Source of the DNA: Peptococcaceae bacterium | GTDB lineage: Bacteria > Bacillota > Peptococcia > Peptococcales > Peptococcaceae | Length of the DNA stretch: 58,684 bases | Direction of reading: 5' to 3' | NCBI GenBank assembly: GCA_019420345.1 | Contig: JAHZHI010000022.1 | Span: forward strand, 1-58,684 | Part shown: positions 50,009 through 58,153 of the stretch, one piece after another | Numbering within the stretch: the first letter of the stretch is position 1 | Layout of the letters: each line of letters begins with the position of its first letter | Notes under the pieces: model-generated | The model's database searches: none | Seen by the model: only the letters and a program-made list of their open reading frames with translations | Told to the model about the DNA's origin: nothing | Translations under genes and position numbers: made by a program

Positions 50009-50848
50009 TCATCCTCGGCATAGTTTTTCGATCCAATCCGGCGTCATCATGTGCGCCGGCATGGTGCTCTCATCACGTTCAAGCGCCTCAATGGCGGCGC
50101 ATTCTTCAGCAGAGAGCACAAAATTGAAGCTATCCATGCTGTCTGCCAGCTGCGCTGCATCAGAACGGGTTGGCACCACCACCACACCTTTCTGCGTTTG
50201 CCAGCGCAAAAGCACCTGGCGCGGCGAGCGATTGTGTTTGTCTGCAATCTGCATAACAACTGCGTCATGCAGCAACTCCGAACGGCAGCTGCCAAACGGA
50301 CCACGCGCCACCCCTTGAATGTCCTGGCGGCGTATGTACTCCATCAACTGCGGCCGCTGAAAATATGGATGGCGCTCAAATTGGGCCACCTGCGGCCGTT
50401 CCTTCACATGCAGCACCAAATCGGTAAGCCGATCGGCGGCAAAGTTGCACACCCCAACAGCCTGCACCAAGCCTTCTTCACGCAGCTCCACCAAAGCACG
50501 CCAAGCGCCAAAGACATCGTTGTACGGAAATTGCAAAAGCAGCAGATCCACATAACCGACACCCAAACGATCCAACGAGCGTTTGCAGCTTTCTTTGGCC
50601 TTCTCATAGGTGGTATTGGCGATGGACAATTTTGTGGCCAGAAAAACATCCTTACGCGGCACACCGCTCTGCCTTACCGCACGCCCGACAGCACCTTCAT
50701 TGCGATAGCTTTGTGCCGTATCGATAAAGCGGTAACCCAATGCGAGCGCTTCCTGAACGGTACGTTCGCATGTGTCTTCATCAAGCTGACTGGTTCCAAT
50801 GCCGATCAACGGCATCTCCACACCGTTGTTAAGGATAACGGTATCCAT
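50009..50848 (-). CDS. Aldo/keto reductase with altered catalytic tetrad
   Basis: The 279-residue protein belongs to the AKR superfamily (AKR5-like). The first tetrad residues are present: Asp and Tyr in FIDTAQSYRNE and Lys in ATKLSIAN. The family His, usually in a DLxLIH motif, is replaced by Gln (DLLLLQFP). The NADPH region with VLLRWQTQKGVVVVPTRS is intact. The ATG at MDTVILNN follows GGGAG; a longer frame exists upstream. It is monocistronic. Loss of the His may change the reaction (for example C=C reduction instead of carbonyl reduction), which is an inference. Confidence 0.87.
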   Translation of the reverse strand: MDTVILNNGVEMPLIGIGTSQLDEDTCERTVQEALALGYRFIDTAQSYRNEGAVGRAVRQSGVPRKDVFLATKLSIANTTYEKAKESCKRSLDRLGVGYVDLLLLQFPYNDVFGAWRALVELREEGLVQAVGVCNFAADRLTDLVLHVKERPQVAQFERHPYFQRPQLMEYIRRQDIQGVARGPFGSCRSELLHDAVVMQIADKHNRSPRQVLLRWQTQKGVVVVPTRSDAAQLADSMDSFNFVLSAEECAAIEALERDESTMPAHMMTPDWIEKLCRG

Positions 50849-50980
50849 TGATGACAACTCCCTTATCTTTTCATACAACCATCCTGCATGCGTCCGATTC
50901 TTTTCTTCATTCTACCATGCTGTCTCTATAAAAGAAATCGTTCAGCATGAAACACGATATATCCGCTACCAAATCTCCAC

Positions 50981-51001
50981 AAAAGCTTGACATTGCAAGC
51001 C
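50981..51001 (-). terminator. Weak terminator after the esterase gene
   Basis: GCTTG and CAAGC enclose six bases, followed on the minus strand by TTTTG. The stem is short. Confidence 0.4.
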
Positions 51002-51003
51002 AA

Positions 51004-51672
51004 TCACTGCGCCAGCAGCCAGGAAATACCTCGTGCAGTGCGGCCGGCAGCATCTTTAAAGTGACCACCCGATTCCAACACAAAAGTTGTCGCCACGCCC
51101 AGCTGCTGAAAATGTGCCGCAATCGCTTCGGTGTTTTCCTGCACGCTGCGCATCAAGGGATGGCGCGTCTTTTTTTCCTTATCGCCCAATGAAAAATACA
51201 CACACTGCGGCACCTGCATCAGCGGCATGGTCAAAGCATAGTCACGAAAACCTTCGAACCACAGCGAGCCCGACATGCTTGCCACACGCGCAAAGCCAAC
51301 GCTGTTGTACAAGGCGTACACCGCACACAGCCCCGCCAGCGAATACCCGGCCAAACCGCGCCAACACGGAGGCACAGCCAGCTGCGCTTCCACCTGCGGC
51401 AGCACCTTGCTTTCCAGCCAATGCAAATACGCCGACGCACCACCGGCAAAAGGCGCTGACTTTTCATTCAGGGCTTCCACCGCCCAAGGTGACAAATCAC
51501 CTTCCCAGTCCATGCCCGTCACCACCACCAGCGTATGATCCGGTGCTTCTTGCAAAGCTTCCTGCAACGGTGCAACCGCTTCCGCAAAGGTATTCACCAA
51601 GATCAACGGACAGCCCGGCGTCGCACCAGGAAATGCCTGCACCGTCTTTCCATCAATGATCCATGTATTCAT
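51004..51672 (-). CDS. Putative alpha/beta-hydrolase esterase
   Basis: The 222-residue protein has the nucleophile elbow GYSLAG and a late GGHFKD that should carry the catalytic His. The segment NTFAEAVAPL and a downstream SGSLWFEGF are typical of the Fes/IroE-like putative esterase family. There is no signal peptide, so it is cytosolic. The start after GGGAGG at MNTW is preferred over an ATG two codons upstream. The substrate is unknown. Confidence 0.82.
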   Translation of the reverse strand: MNTWIIDGKTVQAFPGATPGCPLILVNTFAEAVAPLQEALQEAPDHTLVVVTGMDWEGDLSPWAVEALNEKSAPFAGGASAYLHWLESKVLPQVEAQLAVPPCWRGLAGYSLAGLCAVYALYNSVGFARVASMSGSLWFEGFRDYALTMPLMQVPQCVYFSLGDKEKKTRHPLMRSVQENTEAIAAHFQQLGVATTFVLESGGHFKDAAGRTARGISWLLAQ

Positions 51673-51786
51673 CCTCATTCCTCCCTGCTCTCAGCATACA
51701 CCATCCACAAATAAAAGCAAACCGCTTGCGTCCATGCGCAAAAGCGCGTATGCTAATGACAAACCCGCAATGAAAGGATGATTTCT

Positions 51787-53028
51787 ATGGACACACAAGT
51801 CTTTTTCTCATACATGAATGCAGCTTACACACCTTATCATGCCGCTGCAGAAAATCGCCGCATGCTGATGGACGCTGGATTCACCCTTCTTTCAGAAAAC
51901 GATCGCTGGCAGCTTATGCCTGGCGGCCGCTATCTCCTCGACAGCGACGACGGCACCACCTGCGCCTTTGTATTGCCAGAAACCCTGCCGCAAGGTGTGC
52001 GCATCATCGGCACCCACAACGATTCTCCCGCCCTGCGCCTGAAACCACAGCCCACCCTCGTGCGCGAAGGGCTGAGCCTGCTTAACATCGAAGTTTACGG
52101 CGGCCCCATTCTCAGCACTTGGTTTGACCGTCCGCTCGCCATCGCCGGACGTGCCTACAGCCGCAGCGACAACTGGGCGCAGCCGCAAGCACACCTCGTG
52201 GTTCTGCCGGAAACGGTCACCATTCCTTCCCTTGCCGCCCACATGAAACGCGGCGATGATCCCATCAATCCCCAAAAAGAACTGCTCGCTCTTTGGGGTG
52301 ATGCCAACGCCCCAAGCTTAGAAGCGCGCCTTGCCGACTACCTGGGCATCGCCACCAACGACCTGCTCGCCACCGAACTCTATCTTGTCAGTGCTGAACA
52401 GGCCAGCCGCATCGGCTATGGCGGCGATCTTTACACCACCTCTCGCATTGACAACCTCGCCAATACCTACGCCGCCTGCTGTGCCCTTTGCGACAGCAAG
52501 CCGCAGCACGACATTGCGCTCTTTATCAGCTACCAGCACGAAGAAATCGGCAGCCACACCCGCCAAGGGGCGGCATCACCTCGGCTCAGCCGCGTACTTG
52601 CACGCCTTGCCGAAAGCCTCTCCTGTACGCTCGACCCGCTATTGGCCCATAGCATCATCCTCAGCTGCGACCAGGCCCATGCCGTGCATCCAAACTACAG
52701 CGAAAAGGCCGACCCTGTCCTGCGCCCACGCCTCGGCGGCGGCCCTGTGCTGAAACTCGCCGCCAGCCACAGCTACGCCACCACGCCGCGCGGTGAAGCC
52801 ATGCTCCGAGCGCTTTGCACCGATACCGGCCTGCCGCTGCAAACCTTTGTCAACCGCGCCGATATGCGCGGCGGCTCCACCATCGGCCCTATTGCCGAAG
52901 CAGCCAGCGGCATCGAAGCCATCGACCTCGGCAACCCCATGCTTGCCATGCACAGCATCCGTGAATGTGCCAGCCTCAGCGATCAAGACACCATGCAGCA
53001 GCTCATGACAGCTTTTTTCAATAAATAA
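51787..53028 (+). CDS. M18-family aminopeptidase (short form)
   Basis: The 413-residue enzyme has the M18 pattern GTHNDSPALRLKP, SRIDNLAN, YQHEEIGSHT and SCDQAHAVHPNY with RADMRGGST near the end. It belongs to a shorter clade than the M18 enzyme at 7.8 kb and is closer to PepC-like (DNPEP type) members. It should cleave acidic or neutral N-terminal residues in the cytosol with a dinuclear metal site. AAAGG precedes the ATG at MDTQVFF. The gene is monocistronic. Confidence 0.9.
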   Translation: MDTQVFFSYMNAAYTPYHAAAENRRMLMDAGFTLLSENDRWQLMPGGRYLLDSDDGTTCAFVLPETLPQGVRIIGTHNDSPALRLKPQPTLVREGLSLLNIEVYGGPILSTWFDRPLAIAGRAYSRSDNWAQPQAHLVVLPETVTIPSLAAHMKRGDDPINPQKELLALWGDANAPSLEARLADYLGIATNDLLATELYLVSAEQASRIGYGGDLYTTSRIDNLANTYAACCALCDSKPQHDIALFISYQHEEIGSHTRQGAASPRLSRVLARLAESLSCTLDPLLAHSIILSCDQAHAVHPNYSEKADPVLRPRLGGGPVLKLAASHSYATTPRGEAMLRALCTDTGLPLQTFVNRADMRGGSTIGPIAEAASGIEAIDLGNPMLAMHSIRECASLSDQDTMQQLMTAFFNK

Positions 53029-53034
53029 ACCACA

Positions 53035-53078
53035 AACGACAGCGCTTTTCACACACAAGAAAAGCGCTGTCGTTCTTT
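53035..53078 (+). terminator. Terminator of the short M18 gene
   Basis: A perfect 16-base-pair stem beginning AACGACAGCGCTTTTC is followed by CTTTT. Confidence 0.85.
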
Positions 53079-53082
53079 TATG

Positions 53083-53116
53083 CAAAAAAGACGCCGTCTC
53101 CTCAGAGACGGCGTCT
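53083..53116 (-). terminator. Terminator of lutABC
   Basis: AGACGCCGTCTC and its exact complement enclose four bases and are followed on the minus strand by TTTTTT. Confidence 0.88.
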
Positions 53117-53135
53117 GATATCACTTTAAAAGCGA

Positions 53136-53858
53136 TCAATCATCAACGATGATATAAGTAACATTCACAGGCCCGTGTACCCCAACAACACGAACGAGTT
53201 CGATGTCAGCGGTAGAAGATGGACCAGAAATGTGAACGATAGCACTTGGGAATCCAGCTGGGTCTTTCTGATACTGTTTACGCAGTTCAACCATGGTATC
53301 ACCCATGCGGCGATAGATGGTGCTGCGGCGCAGTACAGCTACGTGAGTGATTGGCAGAAGACCAACGCTGCGGCCAGAGCCAGAGGTCATAGGCTGTACA
53401 AGCGTAGCCGTTTCAGCAATCCCCATGGATGGGAAAGTGATCCCAATATTGGCGTCCTGTGCATTGTTGATGTTGTATTCACGGCCCTTGGAAGCATCCC
53501 ATTTTACGAATTCGAGGCCATCTTTGCCGTTGGCTTCTTCAAATGCTTTGTTCAAGCCATATTCATCCATCTGTGGAACCATTGGGCAAACGATCTTGCC
53601 GCCGCCATAATCTTTGATGACGTCAATGATGACTTTCTTAACGTCTGCTGGTGCACATTCGGTGTACTGAATAGAAAGCTTGTCGCATTCTACTTTGAAG
53701 CGTTCAAGAATTTCTTCTGGAGTCTGCACTTCACTCATAATGTGGTGCTGAATGCCCTTGGTGAAATCATATGGTTCAACGGATTTTGGCACTTCGTTAC
53801 GGCCCAGGGCGAGAGAAACGTTGTGCAAAAATGCTTGTTTATGCTGTTCGGTTAACAT
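53136..53858 (-). CDS. lutC: LutC-type LUD-domain protein
   Basis: The 240-residue protein consists of one LUD domain with the pattern INNAQDANIGITFPSMGIAETATLV and a late IVHISGPSSTADIELVRVVG. It is the third subunit of the LutABC L-lactate oxidase system. Its ATG lies three bases after the lutB stop. It contains no redox motif of its own. Confidence 0.9.
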   Translation of the reverse strand: MLTEQHKQAFLHNVSLALGRNEVPKSVEPYDFTKGIQHHIMSEVQTPEEILERFKVECDKLSIQYTECAPADVKKVIIDVIKDYGGGKIVCPMVPQMDEYGLNKAFEEANGKDGLEFVKWDASKGREYNINNAQDANIGITFPSMGIAETATLVQPMTSGSGRSVGLLPITHVAVLRRSTIYRRMGDTMVELRKQYQKDPAGFPSAIVHISGPSSTADIELVRVVGVHGPVNVTYIIVDD

Positions 53859-53861
53859 AGA

Positions 53862-55313
53862 TTACTTCCCGCCTTTCTTTTGTGCTTCGTGTTTCTTGAA
53901 CCAGTCTCTGAACTTTTCTTTGGAGAGGGTGTTCATATCGCGGGACTGGGTCCAGTTCTTGAGCACAGGGATCTTGACGTTTTCCTTGAGAGACTTGCGG
54001 TCCTTAGCAAGGAGTGGCATCATGCGCGCACCAACCTTGGTACCAAGATCGAAGATACCTTCATGTGCCAATACAGTACCAGCAGCCTTGAAAGCGAAGT
54101 CCTGCATACCCTTGCCATAGCCGTATTCTTCAACGAGAATCTGACGATGACGCAGAATGAGTTCATGCAGAGGAATCTTAACAGGGCAGTGGTCGCTGCA
54201 AGCACCGCAAAGGGTGGATGCCCAAGGCAGAGAACCAGCCTTATCATAACCAACGAGCAGTGGGGTCAGAACAACGCCCATTGGACCTGGATAGATGGAG
54301 CCATAACCATGACCGGTGATATGACGGTATACAGGGCAGATGTTGAGGCAAGCACCGCAGCGGATGCAGCGAAGCATATCACGGAATTCGCTGGCAAGGA
54401 TCTTAGAACGGCCATTATCAACGATGATGATGTGCTGTTCTTCTGGACCATCGACTTCATCAGATTTACGAGGACCGGTGGTCATGGAGAAGTAAGAAGT
54501 GATCTTAGAACCAACAGAACTGCGTACGAGCAGAGCAACCATAACATCGAGTGCTTCGAAGCTTGGCACGAGACGTTCCATCCCCATCAGAATGATCTGA
54601 GTATTTGGAACAGACGTTGTCATACGGCCGTTCCCTTCGTTGGTAACGAGGGTGCAGGTACCAGTTTCAGCAACACCAAAGTTGCAGCCAGTCATACCAA
54701 CATCAGCATTCAGGAATTTTTCACGGATGAAGCCACGGATGAACTTGGTTTCGCGGGTTGGGTCTTCGTCGCCAGTGTAGCCATATCTTGCAAAGACGTC
54801 GCGAATAGAATTACGGTTCAAATGCAGCGCAGGAACAACAATGTGGCTAGGTGGGTTCCAGTCATTAAGCTGCAGAATGATTTCAGCCAAGTCTGTTTCG
54901 AACACTTCAACGCCATGATCGATCAGCGCATGGTTGATGTCGATTTCTTCACTCACCATGGACTTACTCTTAACCATCTTTTTAGCGTTGCGCTTTTCGA
55001 AAATTTCAATTACCTGCTGCACAGCTTCCTTGTCGGTCTGTGCAAAGTAAACATGAGAGCCTGCCTTTTCAGCATTTTCGGCAAACTGTGCCAGGTAATA
55101 ATCGAGATTGTCGAGAACGTGATTACGGATACGACGTGCTTCTTCACGAAGTTCTTCCCATTCAGGCACTTCTTCTACGAGCGCTTCACGCTTGCCATAG
55201 AAGACATCGGTTGCCGTGGTGATCGCATTATGTTTGAAATCATCAGAAATGCAATCTTTAACACGTTCCTGGAAAGTCTGGTCTTTGCCGTTTAATTTGT
55301 AGAGAATTGCCAT
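53862..55313 (-). CDS. lutB: LutB-type iron-sulfur LUD protein
   Basis: The 483-residue protein has an N-terminal LUD domain (about 60-300, with MTGCNFGVAETGTCTLVTNE) and a C-terminal ferredoxin-like part with CIRCGACLNICPVY and CGACSDHCPVKIP binding two [4Fe-4S] clusters. This is LutB, the core subunit of L-lactate oxidation to pyruvate. GGGGGG precedes the ATG at MAILYKL; a longer frame would overlap lutA. It lies between lutA and lutC in one operon. Confidence 0.93.
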   Translation of the reverse strand: MAILYKLNGKDQTFQERVKDCISDDFKHNAITTATDVFYGKREALVEEVPEWEELREEARRIRNHVLDNLDYYLAQFAENAEKAGSHVYFAQTDKEAVQQVIEIFEKRNAKKMVKSKSMVSEEIDINHALIDHGVEVFETDLAEIILQLNDWNPPSHIVVPALHLNRNSIRDVFARYGYTGDEDPTRETKFIRGFIREKFLNADVGMTGCNFGVAETGTCTLVTNEGNGRMTTSVPNTQIILMGMERLVPSFEALDVMVALLVRSSVGSKITSYFSMTTGPRKSDEVDGPEEQHIIIVDNGRSKILASEFRDMLRCIRCGACLNICPVYRHITGHGYGSIYPGPMGVVLTPLLVGYDKAGSLPWASTLCGACSDHCPVKIPLHELILRHRQILVEEYGYGKGMQDFAFKAAGTVLAHEGIFDLGTKVGARMMPLLAKDRKSLKENVKIPVLKNWTQSRDMNTLSKEKFRDWFKKHEAQKKGGK

Positions 55314-55330
55314 ATCTTTTCCCCCTATTC

Positions 55331-56068
55331 TTAGCGGCAATTGAGAATTTCAGCGATATGCATTACGCGGATATCGCGGGTCAATTCACCTCTGTCACGC
55401 ATACGGTCGAGACGGCCTGCAATGTTCATAAGGCAAGCCTGGTCAGCACCGCAGAGGATGTCTGCACCACTGTCAACAACAGTCTGTGCTTTTTCAGCTA
55501 CGATTTGTTCGGAAATATCAGGCTGTTTTACAGCGAAAGTACCGCCGAAGCCGCAGCAACGATCGGCCTTTTCCATTTCAACATATTCAAGACCGTGAAC
55601 ATTCTGCAAGAGAATCAGTGGTGGTTCCTTAACACCAAGCAAACGGGTTGCATGGCAGGACTTATGGAATGTTACCTTCTTATTAAGGGTTGCACCAACA
55701 TCAGTTACACCGAGAACATTGACAATGAAATCGGTGAATTCATAAAGACGGTCTGCAACACGCTGAGCGCGGATAGCCCACTGTGGTTCGTCAGCAAGAA
55801 TCTTCATATATTCATGTTTCATTGCAAATGCGCAGGAACCGGAGAGGCTAACGATGGTTTCAGCATCTTCGAAAGCTTCAATGGTATTCTTGATGGAAGC
55901 CTTAGAAGCCTTCACATAACCGGAATTGATCAGTGGCTGGCCGCAGCAAACCTGTTTCTTTGGAACAACGATATCGCAGCCAAGACGTTCCAACACCTCA
56001 ACTGCAGCGATACCAACCTGTGGATAGAACATATCCACCATGCATTGGGTAAATAAATGAATTTTCAT
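55331..56068 (-). CDS. lutA: LutA-type CCG-domain iron-sulfur subunit
   Basis: The 245-residue protein has two cysteine-rich CCG domains, visible as KQVCCGQPLINSG with SGSCAFAM, and HKSCHATRLLG with DRCCGFGGTFAVKQP. Such domains hold non-cubane iron-sulfur clusters in lactate, glycolate and heterodisulfide reductases. It is the first gene of lutABC, which oxidises L-lactate to pyruvate. AAGGAAGG precedes the ATG. No lactate permease or LutR repressor is adjacent. Confidence 0.93.
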   Translation of the reverse strand: MKIHLFTQCMVDMFYPQVGIAAVEVLERLGCDIVVPKKQVCCGQPLINSGYVKASKASIKNTIEAFEDAETIVSLSGSCAFAMKHEYMKILADEPQWAIRAQRVADRLYEFTDFIVNVLGVTDVGATLNKKVTFHKSCHATRLLGVKEPPLILLQNVHGLEYVEMEKADRCCGFGGTFAVKQPDISEQIVAEKAQTVVDSGADILCGADQACLMNIAGRLDRMRDRGELTRDIRVMHIAEILNCR

Positions 56069-56210
56069 AGGACACCTTCCTTATTCTAGAAAATTTACTT
56101 GCAAGCAGGACGAGCATGTCTCCTTTGCCAAAGCACCTGTCAAATGTATGAAGAATTCATTTGCGATGTGTCCTAACAGCTTTTGACACAACGTTCCTGT
56201 CTAATGATTT

Positions 56211-56239
56211 AGTATAGCAAAAAAGCTTCCAAAGCACAA
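56211..56239 (-). promoter_or_regulatory. Promoter of lutABC
   Basis: On the minus strand TTGTGC and TATACT are separated by 17 bases. The leader is about 140 bases and contains a TGTGTC/GACACA hairpin. Confidence 0.6.
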
Positions 56240-56339
56240 ACATATCATCTTATATTTGCTATAAATTTATGCCAAATTATCACAAAACATTTGCAATACA
56301 TGCTATTCCTGCATTTTATATATATTACAGCCCCAAAAA

Positions 56340-56348
56340 TGCTATACT
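56340..56348 (+). promoter_or_regulatory. Extended -10 promoter of the SixA-CHAD gene
   Basis: TGCTATACT lies about 50 bases before the start codon. No clear -35 box is present. Confidence 0.55.
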
Positions 56349-56396
56349 GAAAACAAAAACCGTCGCTCACCAGCGATTAGAAAAGAGGAAAATTTC

Positions 56397-57845
56397 ATGC
56401 GTTTGATTTTAATTCGTCACGGCCAGGCTGAGGAAGCAGCCGCCGACCAAACCGACTTTCACCGTGCCTTAACAATGGCCGGCAAAGAACGGCTAGAAAA
56501 CGCCTACCCATCTTTGGCACGTTATCTCAACGCCAAAAACCATTGCGAAGTCTGGACATCACCAAAAACACGCGCGCTCCAAACAGCCGAAGTGCTCTGC
56601 CGCTACATGCCAGACGTAGCACCTCAAGTTCAGCCATTTCTCGAAGAAGGCGACTTCCAGGCATTCAGAAAAGCCATCGCCAGCCACGACCACGGCGAAA
56701 CCATCGTCGTCATCGGCCACGAACCCTACCTCAGCGACTGGGTGCGAGAAATGACCGGCCTCGATGTGCACCTCAAAAAAGGCTGCGGCGAAATGCTCTA
56801 TTTGCCACCAACACAGCCAGAGCAAGCCATCCGCATCAACAGCATCAATTTCGATCAAATGAAGAACCTGGATCTCTTCAGCGTACCGCTCGGTGTCAGC
56901 ATCAGCACCCTCATCCACGATCAACACAAACGGATCATCAAAACCCGCGACACCTTCCTCGCCGATCCAGACGACAGCGAAGCCCTCAGCCAGCTGCGCA
57001 TTGCACTGCGCAGCCAGTACGCACTGCTGCAATTCATCGCTCCATACTGCAAACTCAAACCTTTCCACAAGGCAGAACAGCTCTACCTGTCCCTTTACGA
57101 CGACCTCGAAGAACTGCGCGGCATCAACGCCATCCTCAAAACTATTCACAACTCCCGCAAACTCGAGCTCTTTCCATTGGCCGATGCCATGGTCATTGAA
57201 CAAAACAGCGCCGTCATGACCCTCTGTGACCACCTCAGCCGTGAAGACAGCGAAGAAGACTACAACGAAGCACTGCACCAAACCATCGCTGCCCTCATGA
57301 CCGCCACAGAGACCGCGCCGCTCGAACAGCTCGCTCGCGAACAATTTGCCAGCCGCTACCATCTCGTCGAAAAAGCAGTCCTTGACACCGACTTCACCGA
57401 CCTCCAAGCCATCGAACGCCTGCGCACCCTCTGCAAAACCAGCCGCTACCTCTTTGAATTCTTCAGCCCGCTGGCCAACTACCCCCTCGCCAAACAATAC
57501 CTGCGCATCCGACGCCTCAACCAACGCCTCAGCGTCTACTGCGACACCTTCTACAACGTCGACCAGCTTCAGGAAATGCTCGGCGAAGACGACAGCCCCG
57601 CCATCTCCCGCGGCATGCGCATCTACACCCAAATGATGCGCCAGGACGGCCAGGCACAAATGAACATCGTCAACCGCCTCGTCACAGAAATGAAAGTCGA
57701 AAGCACCCTCAGTAAACCAGAGCAAAAAGAAGAAAAGAAACACACCAAAGACAAAGACAAAGGCAAAAAGAAAAACAAAGAAAAAGCCAAGAAAAACAGC
57801 AACGACAAGAAAGAAAAGAAAAAACACAAGAAAAAAGACAAATAA
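56397..57845 (+). CDS. SixA histidine phosphatase fused to a CHAD domain with lysine-rich tail
   Basis: The 482-residue protein has an N-terminal SixA-type phosphatase (about 1-140; RHG catalytic motif with His8, TSPKTRALQTAEVL with Arg59, and IGHEPYL with His108). A CHAD helical domain follows (about 165-430; LSQLRIALRSQYALLQFI and SRYLFEFF). CHAD domains bind polyphosphate. The C-terminal 48 residues are dominated by Lys and Glu and are probably disordered; they could bind polyphosphate, RNA or DNA. AGAGGAAAA precedes the ATG. Neighbours give no direct clue to the substrate. Confidence 0.87.
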   Translation: MRLILIRHGQAEEAAADQTDFHRALTMAGKERLENAYPSLARYLNAKNHCEVWTSPKTRALQTAEVLCRYMPDVAPQVQPFLEEGDFQAFRKAIASHDHGETIVVIGHEPYLSDWVREMTGLDVHLKKGCGEMLYLPPTQPEQAIRINSINFDQMKNLDLFSVPLGVSISTLIHDQHKRIIKTRDTFLADPDDSEALSQLRIALRSQYALLQFIAPYCKLKPFHKAEQLYLSLYDDLEELRGINAILKTIHNSRKLELFPLADAMVIEQNSAVMTLCDHLSREDSEEDYNEALHQTIAALMTATETAPLEQLAREQFASRYHLVEKAVLDTDFTDLQAIERLRTLCKTSRYLFEFFSPLANYPLAKQYLRIRRLNQRLSVYCDTFYNVDQLQEMLGEDDSPAISRGMRIYTQMMRQDGQAQMNIVNRLVTEMKVESTLSKPEQKEEKKHTKDKDKGKKKNKEKAKKNSNDKKEKKKHKKKDK

Positions 57846-57851
57846 TCATCC

Positions 57852-57898
57852 AACCGCAGGACATACAGCACCACATTGCTGCATGTCCTGCGGTTTTT
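57852..57898 (+). terminator. Terminator of the SixA-CHAD gene
   Basis: A 13-base-pair perfect stem beginning AACCGCAGGACAT with a partly paired inner loop is followed by TTTT. Confidence 0.82.
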
Positions 57899-58025
57899 AT
57901 ATTGCGCTTGCCCCCCATCCTCTCCTTATAAAAATCAAGGGCAGCGAACGCCTTTTTGCCGTCTCATATTCCATTGATAAAAATCAGAAATACTAAAAAG
58001 CACCCTCAGCACACCTCATCTGCCC

Positions 58026-58054
58026 TTGTTAAATTATGTCGAATATGTTATCTT
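58026..58054 (+). promoter_or_regulatory. Promoter of the GLUG-like surface gene
   Basis: TTGTTA and an extended TGT-TATCTT box are separated by 17 bases. The leader (about 95 bases) includes a short TGCGC/GCGCA hairpin and a strong AAGGAGG. Confidence 0.5.
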
Positions 58055-58153
58055 TAAATTGTAAATAAGTATGTACGGAAGTGACGGTCCGGCATACCAT
58101 GCGCACTCAGCAGCGCACAACAACCACGCAATAACAAAAAGGAGGAAAAAACC

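Noticed and set aside
53880..55295. 471-codon open frame on the plus strand
   Set aside because: It is antisense to lutB, which has intact cluster motifs.
56559..57827. 422-codon open frame on the minus strand
   Set aside because: It is antisense to the SixA-CHAD gene; the runs of Phe and Val mirror the lysine-rich tail and other codons.
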